Shown piece by piece: positions 1-5,956 of a DNA stretch of 14,602 bases. The stretch comes from CALKMS01 sp036796755 (GTDB lineage Bacteria > Actinomycetota > Aquicultoria > SKW223 > CALKMS01). The position numbers and the translations under genes are program-made. Under the pieces are notes generated by a model. That model searched no databases. It was not told the origin of the DNA and was given only the letters and a program-made list of their open reading frames with translations. The first letter of the stretch is position 1. Each line of letters starts with the position of its first letter. The stretch spans positions 1-14,602 of the forward strand of contig DAIRCJ010000037.1 in NCBI GenBank assembly GCA_036796755.1. The letters are read 5' to 3'.

Positions 1-1
1 T

Positions 2-2260
2 TTAAGGAGTGGTTTCCTCTGAAGGAGGAGGGGTTGGGGGAGGAGGCGGTGGGGGAGCGGGAGGTTTTCCTTTGCTAATGTAGATGGTAATAGTGCTTTC
101 TTCTTTAACTCTGGTTCCTGCCGCTGGCGACTGGCTGAAAACAACGCCGGAAGCAACTTCCGGGTGGTACCGAAGAACAGGATTAACCTTAAAGCCCGCA
201 TTTTGAAGGATTAAGGTTGCTTGGCGAGATTTTTTGCCCACTACATTAGGAACAATTATTCCCTTATGAATCTGGCAAAACTTAAAGGGAGCTTTACCGC
301 GGAGAAAAATTCCCCAGGTAGTTTTGGGACAGTATTCGGTGGCGCGCAAACCTGACTCCACACAGATCTTTACTTCAACTATACCCTTTTTCGGTCGGGC
401 AAAGTCTTTATAAGCTAAACCTCGATGAGCTTTTTCCATAAAGCGACGCCAGATTATAGCGGGAAGAGTTCCACCGGCAACTCGGGCAAATCCGTGAATG
501 TTTCTTAAAGACATTTGTTTGTTTCGGTAACCTACCCAAACGGCGCAAGATAAGTAAGGAGTGTAGCCTACAAACCAGGCATCATGGTAGTTTTGAGTGG
601 TTCCTGTTTTTCCGGCGGCGGGAAAACCAAAGTTCGCTCGATGGCCGGTTCCGTATCTTATCACGTCCTTTAAAATATCTGTAACTAGGTAAGCAGTTAA
701 ATTACTAACTGCTGGTTTAGAAACTGGCTTGTTTTTTTCAATGATTTTCCCATCGGAACTGGTTATTTTTACGATAGCGGTTGGCTGAAGATAGTTTCCG
801 CCACGCGCCAAAGTTGAGTAAGCGGAAGCCATTTCCAGAGCTGAAACGCCGTAGCGTAAACCGCCAAGGGCAATGGCTGGGTAAGGGTCAAGGGGAGCGG
901 TAATTCCCATTTTTTTGGCTACTTCAACCACCTTTTTAGGCCCAACGTCCATCATAAATCGGGCATAGACGGCATTAACTGAATGAATGGTGGCTTGCCT
1001 GAGGGTCATTGGACCACCACCGTGACCTTCAGTGGCATTTCTCACATACCAGTCTTTTCCGGGAAGCTTAATTACGGTGGGAGAAGAAGGATAAACCTTA
1101 CCAGGAGAAAAACCGTTTTCAATACCCGTGGCTAAAACAAAAGGTTTAAAACTTGAGCCGGGCTGTCGGAGACCTTGAACGGCCAGGTTAAATTTTTCCC
1201 GGGTGAAGTTTTTCCCTCCAACCATTGCCTTGATCTGGCCGCTGGGGACATCGATGGCAACCAGCGAAGCGCTTGGGTCGCCAGGTCGGTTAAGGGTTTT
1301 TCTGACTGCTTCTTCAGCATAGGTTTGGAGTTTTGGGTCAAGAGTGGTGTAAACCCGCAAGCCACCTTTGAATACCTGGTTGGCACCGTATTTTTTTATT
1401 AAGAGTTGTTTAACATATTCAACAAAATAAGGAGCAAAAGTTGAAGGTGATTTTAAAGGAAGTACTTTAAGCGGAAGTTTTTTTGCCGCCTCTTCCTCTT
1501 TTCTGGAGATATAACCCAGCGAGCGCATTTTGGAAAGAACGAGGTCTCTTCTTTCTCTGGCTAACTTAGGGTTGGTGTAGGGAGAGTATTTTAAAGGCAC
1601 TCTTATTACACCGGCCAACAAAGCAGCTTCTGCCAGATTTAACTGAGAAGCGTGTTTACCAAAGAAAACCCGAGCAGCGGTTTCAGCTCCGTAACATCCC
1701 TGACCAAAGTATATGGTATTTAAGTATTTTTCCAGGATTTTGTTTTTGGAATAGATATTTTCTATTTGGTAAGCCAGGATAGCTTCTTTTATTTTTCTTT
1801 GAATTGTCTTTTCCCGGGTGGTGAACATATTTTTAACATATTGCTGGGTAATGGTACTCCCACCTTCTTTGGTTTGACCAGAGGAAATATCTACTATTAG
1901 AGCTCTGAGAATAGCTTCAAAGTCAATTCCCTGATGCTGGTAAAAACGCTCATCCTCAATGGCTATGACTGCTTTTCTCAGGTAGGGAGAGATTTTTTCC
2001 AGAGGGACAACTTCCCGGTTTTCTTCGCTGTGAAGTTTAGCAATGAGCTTGCCGTTAGCGGCAAAAACCTTAGTGGTTTGAGCTAACTGGATTTTGGTGG
2101 CCGCTTCTTCAAGGTTAGGAAGGTCGCTGGTGATTTTGTAAGCAATAAAAGCAAAAGCCAGAGCACTCAAGGCAAATACACCAGCTAAAGCTAAAGCGAC
2201 AACAAGTAAAACTTTCTTTAAAGTGGACTTCTTGCGCCGATTTTTCCGACGATAACTCAT
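2..2260 (-). CDS. Class A penicillin-binding protein (PBP1A type) with PASTA domain
   Basis: Bifunctional peptidoglycan glycosyltransferase/transpeptidase, 752 aa, that polymerises and crosslinks peptidoglycan outside the membrane. Seen in order: a basic cytoplasmic start, one membrane anchor at about residues 17-42, and a GT51 domain with IEDERFYQHQG (101-111, likely catalytic E102), GGSTITQQ (133-140) and the KxxILExYLN region (174-181). The transpeptidase domain has SSFK (S369, K372), SVN (427-429) and KTGTT (551-555). A linker with C633, C644 and C662 leads to one PASTA domain (about 668-731) and a proline-rich tail ending at the stop. All catalytic motifs are intact and the gene is complete. 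PASTA domains bind muropeptides or beta-lactams and are typical of Gram-positive PBPs. The ATG has no Shine-Dalgarno; an extended -10 box lies only 13 nt upstream. It is downstream of the flavoprotein gene with a 90-nt gap. Family assignment is secure; the exact cellular role (PBP1A, PonA or similar) is not. Confidence 0.96.
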   Translation of the reverse strand: MSYRRKNRRKKSTLKKVLLVVALALAGVFALSALAFAFIAYKITSDLPNLEEAATKIQLAQTTKVFAANGKLIAKLHSEENREVVPLEKISPYLRKAVIAIEDERFYQHQGIDFEAILRALIVDISSGQTKEGGSTITQQYVKNMFTTREKTIQRKIKEAILAYQIENIYSKNKILEKYLNTIYFGQGCYGAETAARVFFGKHASQLNLAEAALLAGVIRVPLKYSPYTNPKLARERRDLVLSKMRSLGYISRKEEEAAKKLPLKVLPLKSPSTFAPYFVEYVKQLLIKKYGANQVFKGGLRVYTTLDPKLQTYAEEAVRKTLNRPGDPSASLVAIDVPSGQIKAMVGGKNFTREKFNLAVQGLRQPGSSFKPFVLATGIENGFSPGKVYPSSPTVIKLPGKDWYVRNATEGHGGGPMTLRQATIHSVNAVYARFMMDVGPKKVVEVAKKMGITAPLDPYPAIALGGLRYGVSALEMASAYSTLARGGNYLQPTAIVKITSSDGKIIEKNKPVSKPAVSNLTAYLVTDILKDVIRYGTGHRANFGFPAAGKTGTTQNYHDAWFVGYTPYLSCAVWVGYRNKQMSLRNIHGFARVAGGTLPAIIWRRFMEKAHRGLAYKDFARPKKGIVEVKICVESGLRATEYCPKTTWGIFLRGKAPFKFCQIHKGIIVPNVVGKKSRQATLILQNAGFKVNPVLRYHPEVASGVVFSQSPAAGTRVKEESTITIYISKGKPPAPPPPPPPTPPPSEETTP

Positions 2261-2273
2261 ATTTTACTTAACT

Positions 2274-2282
2274 ATTATATCA
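2274..2282 (-). promoter_or_regulatory. Extended -10 promoter of the PBP gene
   Basis: Read on the minus strand this is TGATATAAT, a TGn extension plus a perfect TATAAT. No good -35 hexamer is found 16-18 nt further upstream, which is tolerable for extended -10 promoters. The predicted transcription start is near 2267, giving a leader of about 7 nt and no room for a ribosome-binding site. Confidence 0.5.
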
Positions 2283-2300
2283 TGCTGATTATTTTAAAAT

Positions 2301-2338
2301 GCCCGTTTAAGCAGCCAGGGAAAAGCTTCATTAAGGGC
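2301..2338 (-). terminator. Possible weak terminator hairpin after the flavoprotein gene
   Basis: On the minus strand GCCC and TT pair with AA and GGGC, and AAGC pairs with GCTT, with an internal loop between them. The hairpin is followed by ATTTT. It lies between the flavoprotein stop codon and the PBP promoter, the right place for partial termination. The stem is interrupted and the T tract is short, so this is a weak call. Confidence 0.25.
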
Positions 2339-2350
2339 TCGAATGACTGG

Positions 2351-3262
2351 TTATTTACTGGAAGAAAGAAGGTAAGAGGCGGCTCTAAGGGCGGCTTTAG
2401 CTCCTTCGCCAGCAGCAATTATTATCTGTTTATCTGGAACATTGGTTACATCTCCAGCAGCGAAGATTCCCGGATAACTGGTTTCTCCCTGGCAGTTAAC
2501 GATTATCTCTCCCTTTTCATTGGTTTTTACCAGGTCAATAATAAACCCGGAATTGGGCTGATAGCCCGTTTCAATAAATACTCCCTTGACTGCTAAGCTT
2601 TTTTCTTCTCCCTTGGCCAGGTTTTTAACCACGATTTCTTCAACAAATTGTTTTCCTTTTATTTCCACTATTTGATAGCCGGTAAGAGGAATGATTTTCG
2701 GTTCGTTTTTTACTTTTTTAATTAAGTTTTTGTCAGCTTTCCATTCATCAGGAGAGACAATATAAACCCGGGGACAGTAACTGGCCAGTTGCAAAGCGGC
2801 TTCTAAGGAAGATCTTTCCCCTCCAGCGACGGCTACTTCCTGCCCCTGAAAGAGAGGGGCATCGCAGGTGGCACAGTGGGTGATTCCCTTTCCTCGGAAC
2901 TCCTTTTCACCGCGAGCTCCAAGCTGGCGGGCTGATTTTCCGGTAGCAACTATTAAAGCTTTCCCCTGATAATTTTGGTTGTTTCGAGTTAAAACTTCGA
3001 AATCCCTTTCTTTCGGATTAACCTTTATCACCTCGTCAATCTCAATTTGCAAGCGGAATGATTTCAGGTGTTCTTTAAACTTTTCAGCCAGTTCAGAGCC
3101 GCTGATAAACTGGTAGCCAAGATAGTTCTGGATTATCGGGGCTTTGAGGGGCTGCCCTCCGAGCTCTTTAGTTATCATAAGAGTATTGAGTTTTTTCCGG
3201 GCGGCATAGACTCCAGCGGTCATCCCGGCTGGGCCACCGCCGATAATTATCAGATCATACAT
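2351..3262 (-). CDS. Thioredoxin-reductase-like FAD/pyridine nucleotide disulfide oxidoreductase
   Basis: Cytoplasmic flavoprotein of 303 aa, the usual length for low-molecular-weight thioredoxin reductases and the C-terminal half of AhpF. Seen: N-terminal FAD dinucleotide fold GGGPAG (8-13), redox pair C130-A-T-C133 followed by DAPLF, a second dinucleotide fold AVAGGERSSLEAA (144-156) and the C-terminal FAD-contact motif GIFAAGDV (265-272). The family moves electrons from NAD(P)H, or ferredoxin in some anaerobes, to thioredoxin-like partners. The NADPH-specific HRRxxxR element expected after the second fold is absent: the region reads VYIVSPDEWKADKN (166-179). NADPH use is therefore doubtful. 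AAAGG lies 9 nt before the ATG. No thioredoxin or peroxiredoxin gene is in view. Fold and family are sure; electron donor and partner are not, so I withhold the name trxB. Confidence 0.9.
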   Translation of the reverse strand: MYDLIIIGGGPAGMTAGVYAARKKLNTLMITKELGGQPLKAPIIQNYLGYQFISGSELAEKFKEHLKSFRLQIEIDEVIKVNPKERDFEVLTRNNQNYQGKALIVATGKSARQLGARGEKEFRGKGITHCATCDAPLFQGQEVAVAGGERSSLEAALQLASYCPRVYIVSPDEWKADKNLIKKVKNEPKIIPLTGYQIVEIKGKQFVEEIVVKNLAKGEEKSLAVKGVFIETGYQPNSGFIIDLVKTNEKGEIIVNCQGETSYPGIFAAGDVTNVPDKQIIIAAGEGAKAALRAASYLLSSSK

Positions 3263-3321
3263 TTAAGCTGGCCTTTATTGCTTGAAATAAGGCTAACAGG
3301 ACCGATAGCCATTTATTTGCT

Positions 3322-3390
3322 TCAAGGCGAATAACCAGTAAGTATCAGCCCAGCGGCAATTATTATAAAAATAACCAGGATTATTTCCAT
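3322..3390 (-). CDS. Possible 22-aa single-helix membrane peptide
   Basis: The ATG lies inside the end of the upstream hydrophobic gene, overlapping it by 10 nt in another frame. The short product begins MEIILVIFIIIAAGLILTGY and would form one membrane helix with almost no loops. This layout recalls translationally coupled small membrane peptides such as KdpF or CydX, but I see no homology. The ribosome-binding signal (TTGAGAAA) is weak. It fills most of the gap before the flavoprotein gene. It could equally be chance, because the region is AT-rich and hydrophobic codons are common. Confidence 0.3.
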   Translation of the reverse strand: MEIILVIFIIIAAGLILTGYSP

Positions 3391-3776
3391 TTTCTCAATG
3401 ATACAACAATTAGTCCGAGGAAGTTAAGAGCCGCTCTTATCCAGGAAGGAGTAAAAGAGTTAATAGTCGCCATCACGGTTAAAGAGTTTAAGAGGGCAGT
3501 CAAAGTTGAAAAAGCAAGAGCTCGCATTCCGTATTTTCTAAACTTATCCGGGTTCTTAGAAAAATAAAGCAAGGAAAAGCTCAGGAAGAGAGTGGCCAGA
3601 AGAAAGATTAGATTGGAAGGGAGAAAAACAAACCAAAGCTTTTTTAAAATGAGCCATTTTCCTGGGTAGTGGCTGAAAAAGAAAGGATAGCAAGCGCCAA
3701 AAAAACTTATCAGGTTCCAAAAAATAATAAAGCTGATAAAAGACTTTAAAAACAGGTTTTTAAGCTTAATTTTGAT
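3381..3776 (-). CDS. Hypothetical small integral membrane protein, apparent ATC start
   Basis: Not recognised. The frame is open from just after a TGA at 3789-3791 to TAA at 3381-3383, about 131 codons with three to four predicted membrane helices (about residues 12-34, 46-72, 86-105 and 112-127) separated by basic loops such as SKNPDKFRKYG (73-83). A strict start search finds only a TTG at 3570-3572, which would discard half the protein. The upstream half is clearly protein-like (xKIKLKNLFLKSFISF, hydrophobic stretches with positive loops). AAAGGAG at 3783-3789 lies 6 nt before an in-frame ATC at 3774-3776, exactly where a start codon should be; ATT at 3768-3770 is another option. Either a rare start codon is used or an ATG was lost by mutation or sequencing error. 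It precedes the small peptide and flavoprotein genes and may be cotranscribed with them. Confidence 0.6.
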   Translation of the reverse strand: MKIKLKNLFLKSFISFIIFWNLISFFGACYPFFFSHYPGKWLILKKLWFVFLPSNLIFLLATLFLSFSLLYFSKNPDKFRKYGMRALAFSTLTALLNSLTVMATINSFTPSWIRAALNFLGLIVVSLRKWK

Positions 3777-3847
3777 TCTTTTCTCCTTTCAATTTTTAAA
3801 TTGCCGGCTTGGAAACAATAGTTTATTTTAGGAAGTTCTCTAAAGAT

Positions 3848-3856
3848 TTTATATCA
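3848..3856 (-). promoter_or_regulatory. Candidate extended -10 promoter for the hydrophobic gene
   Basis: On the minus strand this reads TGATATAAA, a TGn-extended -10 box. No convincing -35 element is found. The predicted transcription start is near 3841, giving a leader of about 65 nt before the Shine-Dalgarno at 3783-3789. The direction matches the leftward gene group. Confidence 0.35.
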
Positions 3857-3891
3857 GATTTTCAAATCAAACCTGAAAAAGCCTTAATTAG

Positions 3892-3920
3892 TTGAACAAA
3901 TCCTTCCTTTTTAATAAAAT
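3892..3920 (+). promoter_or_regulatory. Promoter of tRNA-Glu
   Basis: TTGAAC (3892-3897), a 17-nt spacer and TAAAAT (3915-3920) form a good vegetative sigma-factor promoter. Transcription should start near 3927, about 7 nt before the tRNA 5' end. Confidence 0.75.
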
Positions 3921-3933
3921 TTTTAGGTTTTGA

Positions 3934-4009
3934 GGCGCATTCGTCTAGGGGCCTAGGACACCGCCCTCTCAAGGCGGCGGCACGGGTTCAAATCCCGTAT
4001 GCGCCACCA
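3934..4009 (+). tRNA. tRNA-Glu (anticodon CUC)
   Basis: Complete cloverleaf: 7-bp acceptor stem GGCGCAT/ATGCGCC, an anticodon stem CCGCC/GGCGG closing a loop with CTC at 3968-3970, a T-stem ACGGG/CCCGT with T-loop TTCAAAT, discriminator A at 4006 and genome-encoded CCA at 4007-4009. The D-arm and anticodon arm match the usual bacterial tRNA-Glu pattern. It reads GAG codons; a UUC-anticodon tRNA-Glu must exist elsewhere to read GAA. It is a single tRNA with its own promoter, not part of a cluster. Confidence 0.97.
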
Positions 4010-4024
4010 GCCAATGCCTAAAAC

Positions 4025-4046
4025 AAAGCCGATTTTTTACGGCTTT
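4025..4046 (+). terminator. Possible terminator after tRNA-Glu
   Basis: Perfect 7-bp stem AAAGCCG/CGGCTTT around an 8-nt T-rich loop, 15 nt after the tRNA 3' end. The T run after the stem is only the TTT that belongs to it, so termination strength is uncertain. The position fits the end of the tRNA transcript before the next promoter. Confidence 0.4.
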
Positions 4047-4082
4047 CAGGTGCTCGTAATTAAGGGTTTTAGCTGTTCAGGG

Positions 4083-4110
4083 TTGATTTTTTCCCTAAAT
4101 ATGTTAAAAT
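4083..4110 (+). promoter_or_regulatory. Promoter of the FmdB-like gene
   Basis: TTGATT (4083-4088), a 16-nt spacer and TAAAAT (4105-4110), with TG at 4102-4103 giving an extended -10. The predicted transcription start is near 4117, leaving a leader of about 50 nt. Confidence 0.6.
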
Positions 4111-4112
4111 AA

Positions 4113-4124
4113 TAGTAGCTACTA
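4113..4124. promoter_or_regulatory. Perfect 12-bp palindrome over the predicted transcription start
   Basis: TAGTAGCTACTA is its own reverse complement and covers the predicted +1 of the FmdB-like gene. This is a usual place for a repressor operator. A few 12-bp palindromes are expected by chance in a window this size, so position is the only reason to list it. No regulator gene is nearby. Confidence 0.3.
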
Positions 4125-4166
4125 AAAAAGTGCTTAGAAAAAAATTTTTAGAAAGAGGAGGCTGTG

Positions 4167-4421
4167 ATGCCGATTTACGAATACAAGTGTGAGAAATGCG
4201 GTCACAAGACAGAGGTTTTTGCCCGGGCGGGCGAGGAATTTTCAGGTAACTGCGTTGTTTGCCATGGTCCTCTGAGGAAAGTTTTTCACCCGGCCGGGAT
4301 TATTTTTAAAGGTTCGGGCTTTTACACCACCGATTATGCCCGAAAATCAGAGGGGAAAAAGAAGGCGGAGAAAAAGGAAGTAAAGGAAGAAAAGACTGAG
4401 AAAAAAGAAGCCACCGCTTAA
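4167..4421 (+). CDS. FmdB family zinc-ribbon protein
   Basis: Small protein of 84 aa beginning MPIYEYKCEKCGH, the signature start of the FmdB/CxxC_CxxC_SSSS regulatory zinc-ribbon family. Four cysteines (C8, C11, C29, C32) can bind one zinc. The conserved GxxFKGSGFYxTDY segment (about 47-60) follows, then a Lys/Glu-rich tail to the stop. FmdB was first linked to regulation of formamidase/amidase genes, but for most members the role is unknown and I infer none here. ATG at 4167 is chosen over the GTG one codon earlier because AGGAGG (4156-4161) lies 5 nt from the ATG but only 2 nt from the GTG, and the family begins MPxYEY. It has its own promoter and may be coupled to the following VanZ-like gene, whose frame opens within its tail. 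Confidence 0.9.
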   Translation: MPIYEYKCEKCGHKTEVFARAGEEFSGNCVVCHGPLRKVFHPAGIIFKGSGFYTTDYARKSEGKKKAEKKEVKEEKTEKKEATA

Positions 4422-4467
4422 GCGGGTTTTCCGAAAAGCCTGTCTCTGGTTTTTAACAGCTGGCTGG

Positions 4468-4830
4468 ATGGGAGTGATTTTTTATTTTTCTTCTCTCCCA
4501 GCAAAAAAGGTGCCTTCTTTTCCCGATTTTATTCCTCACTTCATTGAATACTTTATTTTAGGGATTCTCACTTTTCTGACTTTAAAAGAGCACCTGATAA
4601 AAAGACCCAATCTTTTAGCTTCTTTCTGGTGTTTTTTCTATGCTTTGACCGATGAGTTTCATCAGCTTTATGTCCCCGGTCGACAGTCAACCTTAAAAGA
4701 CTGGCTGGTAGATGCGGCTGGAGCTTTAACTGGAGTTTTGCTTGTCGGGTATCTTTCGGCAAGCGAACTGAAGAAAAGGAAAAAATTAAAAAGCAAAAAC
4801 CCCGAATGCAGGAAAGAAGAATATCAATAA
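4468..4830 (+). CDS. VanZ-family membrane protein; true start probably upstream
   Basis: VanZ-like integral membrane protein; the founding member gives low-level teicoplanin resistance, but most relatives are uncharacterised. In the 120 aa from the ATG, the family residues are H24 with E27-Y28 (HFIEY), D62-E63-H65-Q66 (TDEFHQLYVPGR, ending R72), D78, D82 and G85. Membrane segments are about 23-40, 52-68 and 83-97, and the C-terminus is basic. The ATG at 4468 lacks a ribosome-binding site and cuts into the first helix: the same frame is open back to 4384 and reads LKRVFRKACLWFLTAGW directly before it, as expected for a VanZ N-terminus. An upstream CTG at 4396 has GGAAG 6 nt before it. The real gene therefore probably begins in the tail of the FmdB gene. 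Its 3' end overlaps the convergent acylphosphatase gene by 7 nt. Confidence 0.85.
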   Translation: MGVIFYFSSLPAKKVPSFPDFIPHFIEYFILGILTFLTLKEHLIKRPNLLASFWCFFYALTDEFHQLYVPGRQSTLKDWLVDAAGALTGVLLVGYLSASELKKRKKLKSKNPECRKEEYQ

Positions 4831-5096
4831 GCTATAAAGAAGTCGTTAAATTCTCCCAGAGCTTCTGAGTAAGTTACCTTAACCTCGTCAACTATAGCAG
4901 AGGGCGGACCCTTATGGCACCATTTTATAAACTCTTCTAATTTTTTCTCCTCGCCTTCGGCAACGATTTCTACTCGGCCATCGGGGAGGTTTTTGACCCA
5001 GCCGGTCAGATTCAGTTGCCGCGCCACCTGGCGAGCACTGGAGCGGTAAAAGACACCTTGAACCACACCTTTAATTAGAAGGTGAGCCCTTTTCAT
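4824..5096 (-). CDS. acyP: Acylphosphatase
   Basis: Small cytosolic enzyme of 90 aa, the usual length, hydrolysing carboxyl-phosphate bonds such as acetyl-phosphate and 1,3-bisphosphoglycerate. The signature GVVQGVFYRSSAR holds catalytic R18, and GWVKNLPDGRVEI holds catalytic N36. The C-terminal strand ends FFIAY. All key residues are present. It starts 12 nt after the phoU stop on the same strand and is most likely cotranscribed with it; its own ribosome-binding site is weak (GATAAAG). The 3' end overlaps the VanZ gene tail to tail by 7 nt, so no terminator separates the convergent units. Confidence 0.95.
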   Translation of the reverse strand: MKRAHLLIKGVVQGVFYRSSARQVARQLNLTGWVKNLPDGRVEIVAEGEEKKLEEFIKWCHKGPPSAIVDEVKVTYSEALGEFNDFFIAY

Positions 5097-5108
5097 TTTT
5101 ATCTTTAT

Positions 5109-5768
5109 CTAAACATTAAGCTGAACGAGCTTGCCTTTAATCATATAGAAAATTCGCTCGGCAATGTTGGTTATGTGATCACCAATTCTTTCAAAATAAC
5201 GGGCGACCAGAATGAGATGGGCTCCCCGCTCAACATTTTCCGAATTTTTAAGCATATAGCCCATTATTTCGTCAAAGGTTATGTTGTAAAGGCGGTCAAC
5301 TTCATGGTCCATCTCCGCAACCTGGCGGGCTTTTTCCAGGTCTTTAGTCTTGAAGGCTACCAAAACTTCGGAAAGCATTTTCTGGGTTAAATCAGCCATT
5401 TTAGGAATATCAATGTAAGGTTTTAAAGGAGGGAAAGGGGCAAGAATTATGGCTTTACGAGCAATATCCACACAGTAGTCGCCGATTCTTTCTACATCGG
5501 TAATTATTTTAAGAGCGGTTCCGATAGTTCGCAGGTCGCGTGCCATTGGTTGCTGGGTGGCAATTAAAAACATACATTTTTTTTCAATTTTGAGGTCCAT
5601 TTTGTCAATAACATCGTCAAGCTCAATGACTTCTCGGGCTAATTCTTCGTTTCTTTCCACCAGAGCCTGAAGGGATTTAGCAATCATCTTATTGGTTTTT
5701 TCACCCATCTTTATAAGGTCAGTTTGCAACTCCTCTAAAGACTGGTTGAAGCTTTTTCTTGGTTTCAT
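5109..5768 (-). CDS. phoU: PhoU-family phosphate signalling protein
   Basis: PhoU protein of 219 aa, all helical, formed by two repeated three-helix bundles. It normally links the Pst phosphate transporter to the PhoR-PhoB two-component system and limits phosphate uptake. Seen: metal-binding ELDDVIDKMD (49-58) in repeat 1 and EMDHEVDRLYNITFDEI (152-168) in repeat 2, plus the paired signatures DVERIGDY (91-98) and YFERIGDH (191-198). Length and both repeats are complete. The ATG has AAGG 7 nt upstream and a strong promoter before it. No pst, phoR or phoB gene is within the window; the partner is acylphosphatase, downstream. It could act as a general phosphate-homeostasis regulator; the family is certain, the wiring is not. 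Confidence 0.95.
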   Translation of the reverse strand: MKPRKSFNQSLEELQTDLIKMGEKTNKMIAKSLQALVERNEELAREVIELDDVIDKMDLKIEKKCMFLIATQQPMARDLRTIGTALKIITDVERIGDYCVDIARKAIILAPFPPLKPYIDIPKMADLTQKMLSEVLVAFKTKDLEKARQVAEMDHEVDRLYNITFDEIMGYMLKNSENVERGAHLILVARYFERIGDHITNIAERIFYMIKGKLVQLNV

Positions 5769-5788
5769 CGCATCACCTTAAAGAGTAA

Positions 5789-5817
5789 ATCATAGCAAAG
5801 CTTTAGCTTAATGTAAA
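5789..5817 (-). promoter_or_regulatory. Promoter of phoU-acyP
   Basis: On the minus strand: TTTACA (5812-5817), a 17-nt spacer and TATGAT (5789-5794), with TGC before it giving an extended -10. The predicted start near 5782 leaves a 14-nt leader with the Shine-Dalgarno. The spacer carries a short inverted repeat AAGCT-TT-AGCTT (5798-5809) that could be an operator. No obvious pho-box repeat is visible. Confidence 0.7.
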
Positions 5818-5920
5818 AGCTACCAGTTGAATTTAAAGTTATTGAAGGGGTTTAGGGATTTAACGGTAGAGAGAAGCTTTCTAAATAAAATGGATTTTCC
5901 GATGAAAGTAGTCAGCTGGC

Positions 5921-5949
5921 TTGAATTTTAAGGGCCTTTTTGTTATCAT
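5921..5949 (+). promoter_or_regulatory. Promoter of the M23 peptidase gene, placed for a leaderless mRNA
   Basis: TTGAAT (5921-5926), a 17-nt spacer and TATCAT (5944-5949), with TG at 5941-5942 giving an extended -10. The predicted transcription start is 5956-5957, the same position as the ATG at 5957. No Shine-Dalgarno precedes that ATG, consistent with leaderless translation. Confidence 0.6.
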
Positions 5950-5956
5950 TTGCTCG

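Noticed and set aside
2282..2596. Open frame of 104 codons on the plus strand across the flavoprotein gene end
   Set aside because: It is antisense to a well-supported flavoprotein and has no family features or ribosome-binding site.
3250..3312. A 20-aa frame before the flavoprotein gene on the minus strand
   Set aside because: No ribosome-binding site and no structure or hydrophobic pattern; it runs into the flavoprotein start out of frame.
3777..3933. Riboswitch or other structured RNA upstream of the hydrophobic gene and tRNA
   Set aside because: AT-rich with no stable stem or known aptamer pattern; only the two promoters and the Shine-Dalgarno are supported.
5890..5931. Short frame MDFPMKVVSWLEF upstream of the M23 gene as a leader peptide
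   Set aside because: It ends before the predicted transcription start and has no promoter or ribosome-binding site of its own.
5921..5956. TTG start giving a 12-residue longer M23 peptidase
   Set aside because: This stretch holds the -35, spacer and -10 of a good promoter, has no ribosome-binding site, and the shorter product already has a clean signal peptide.
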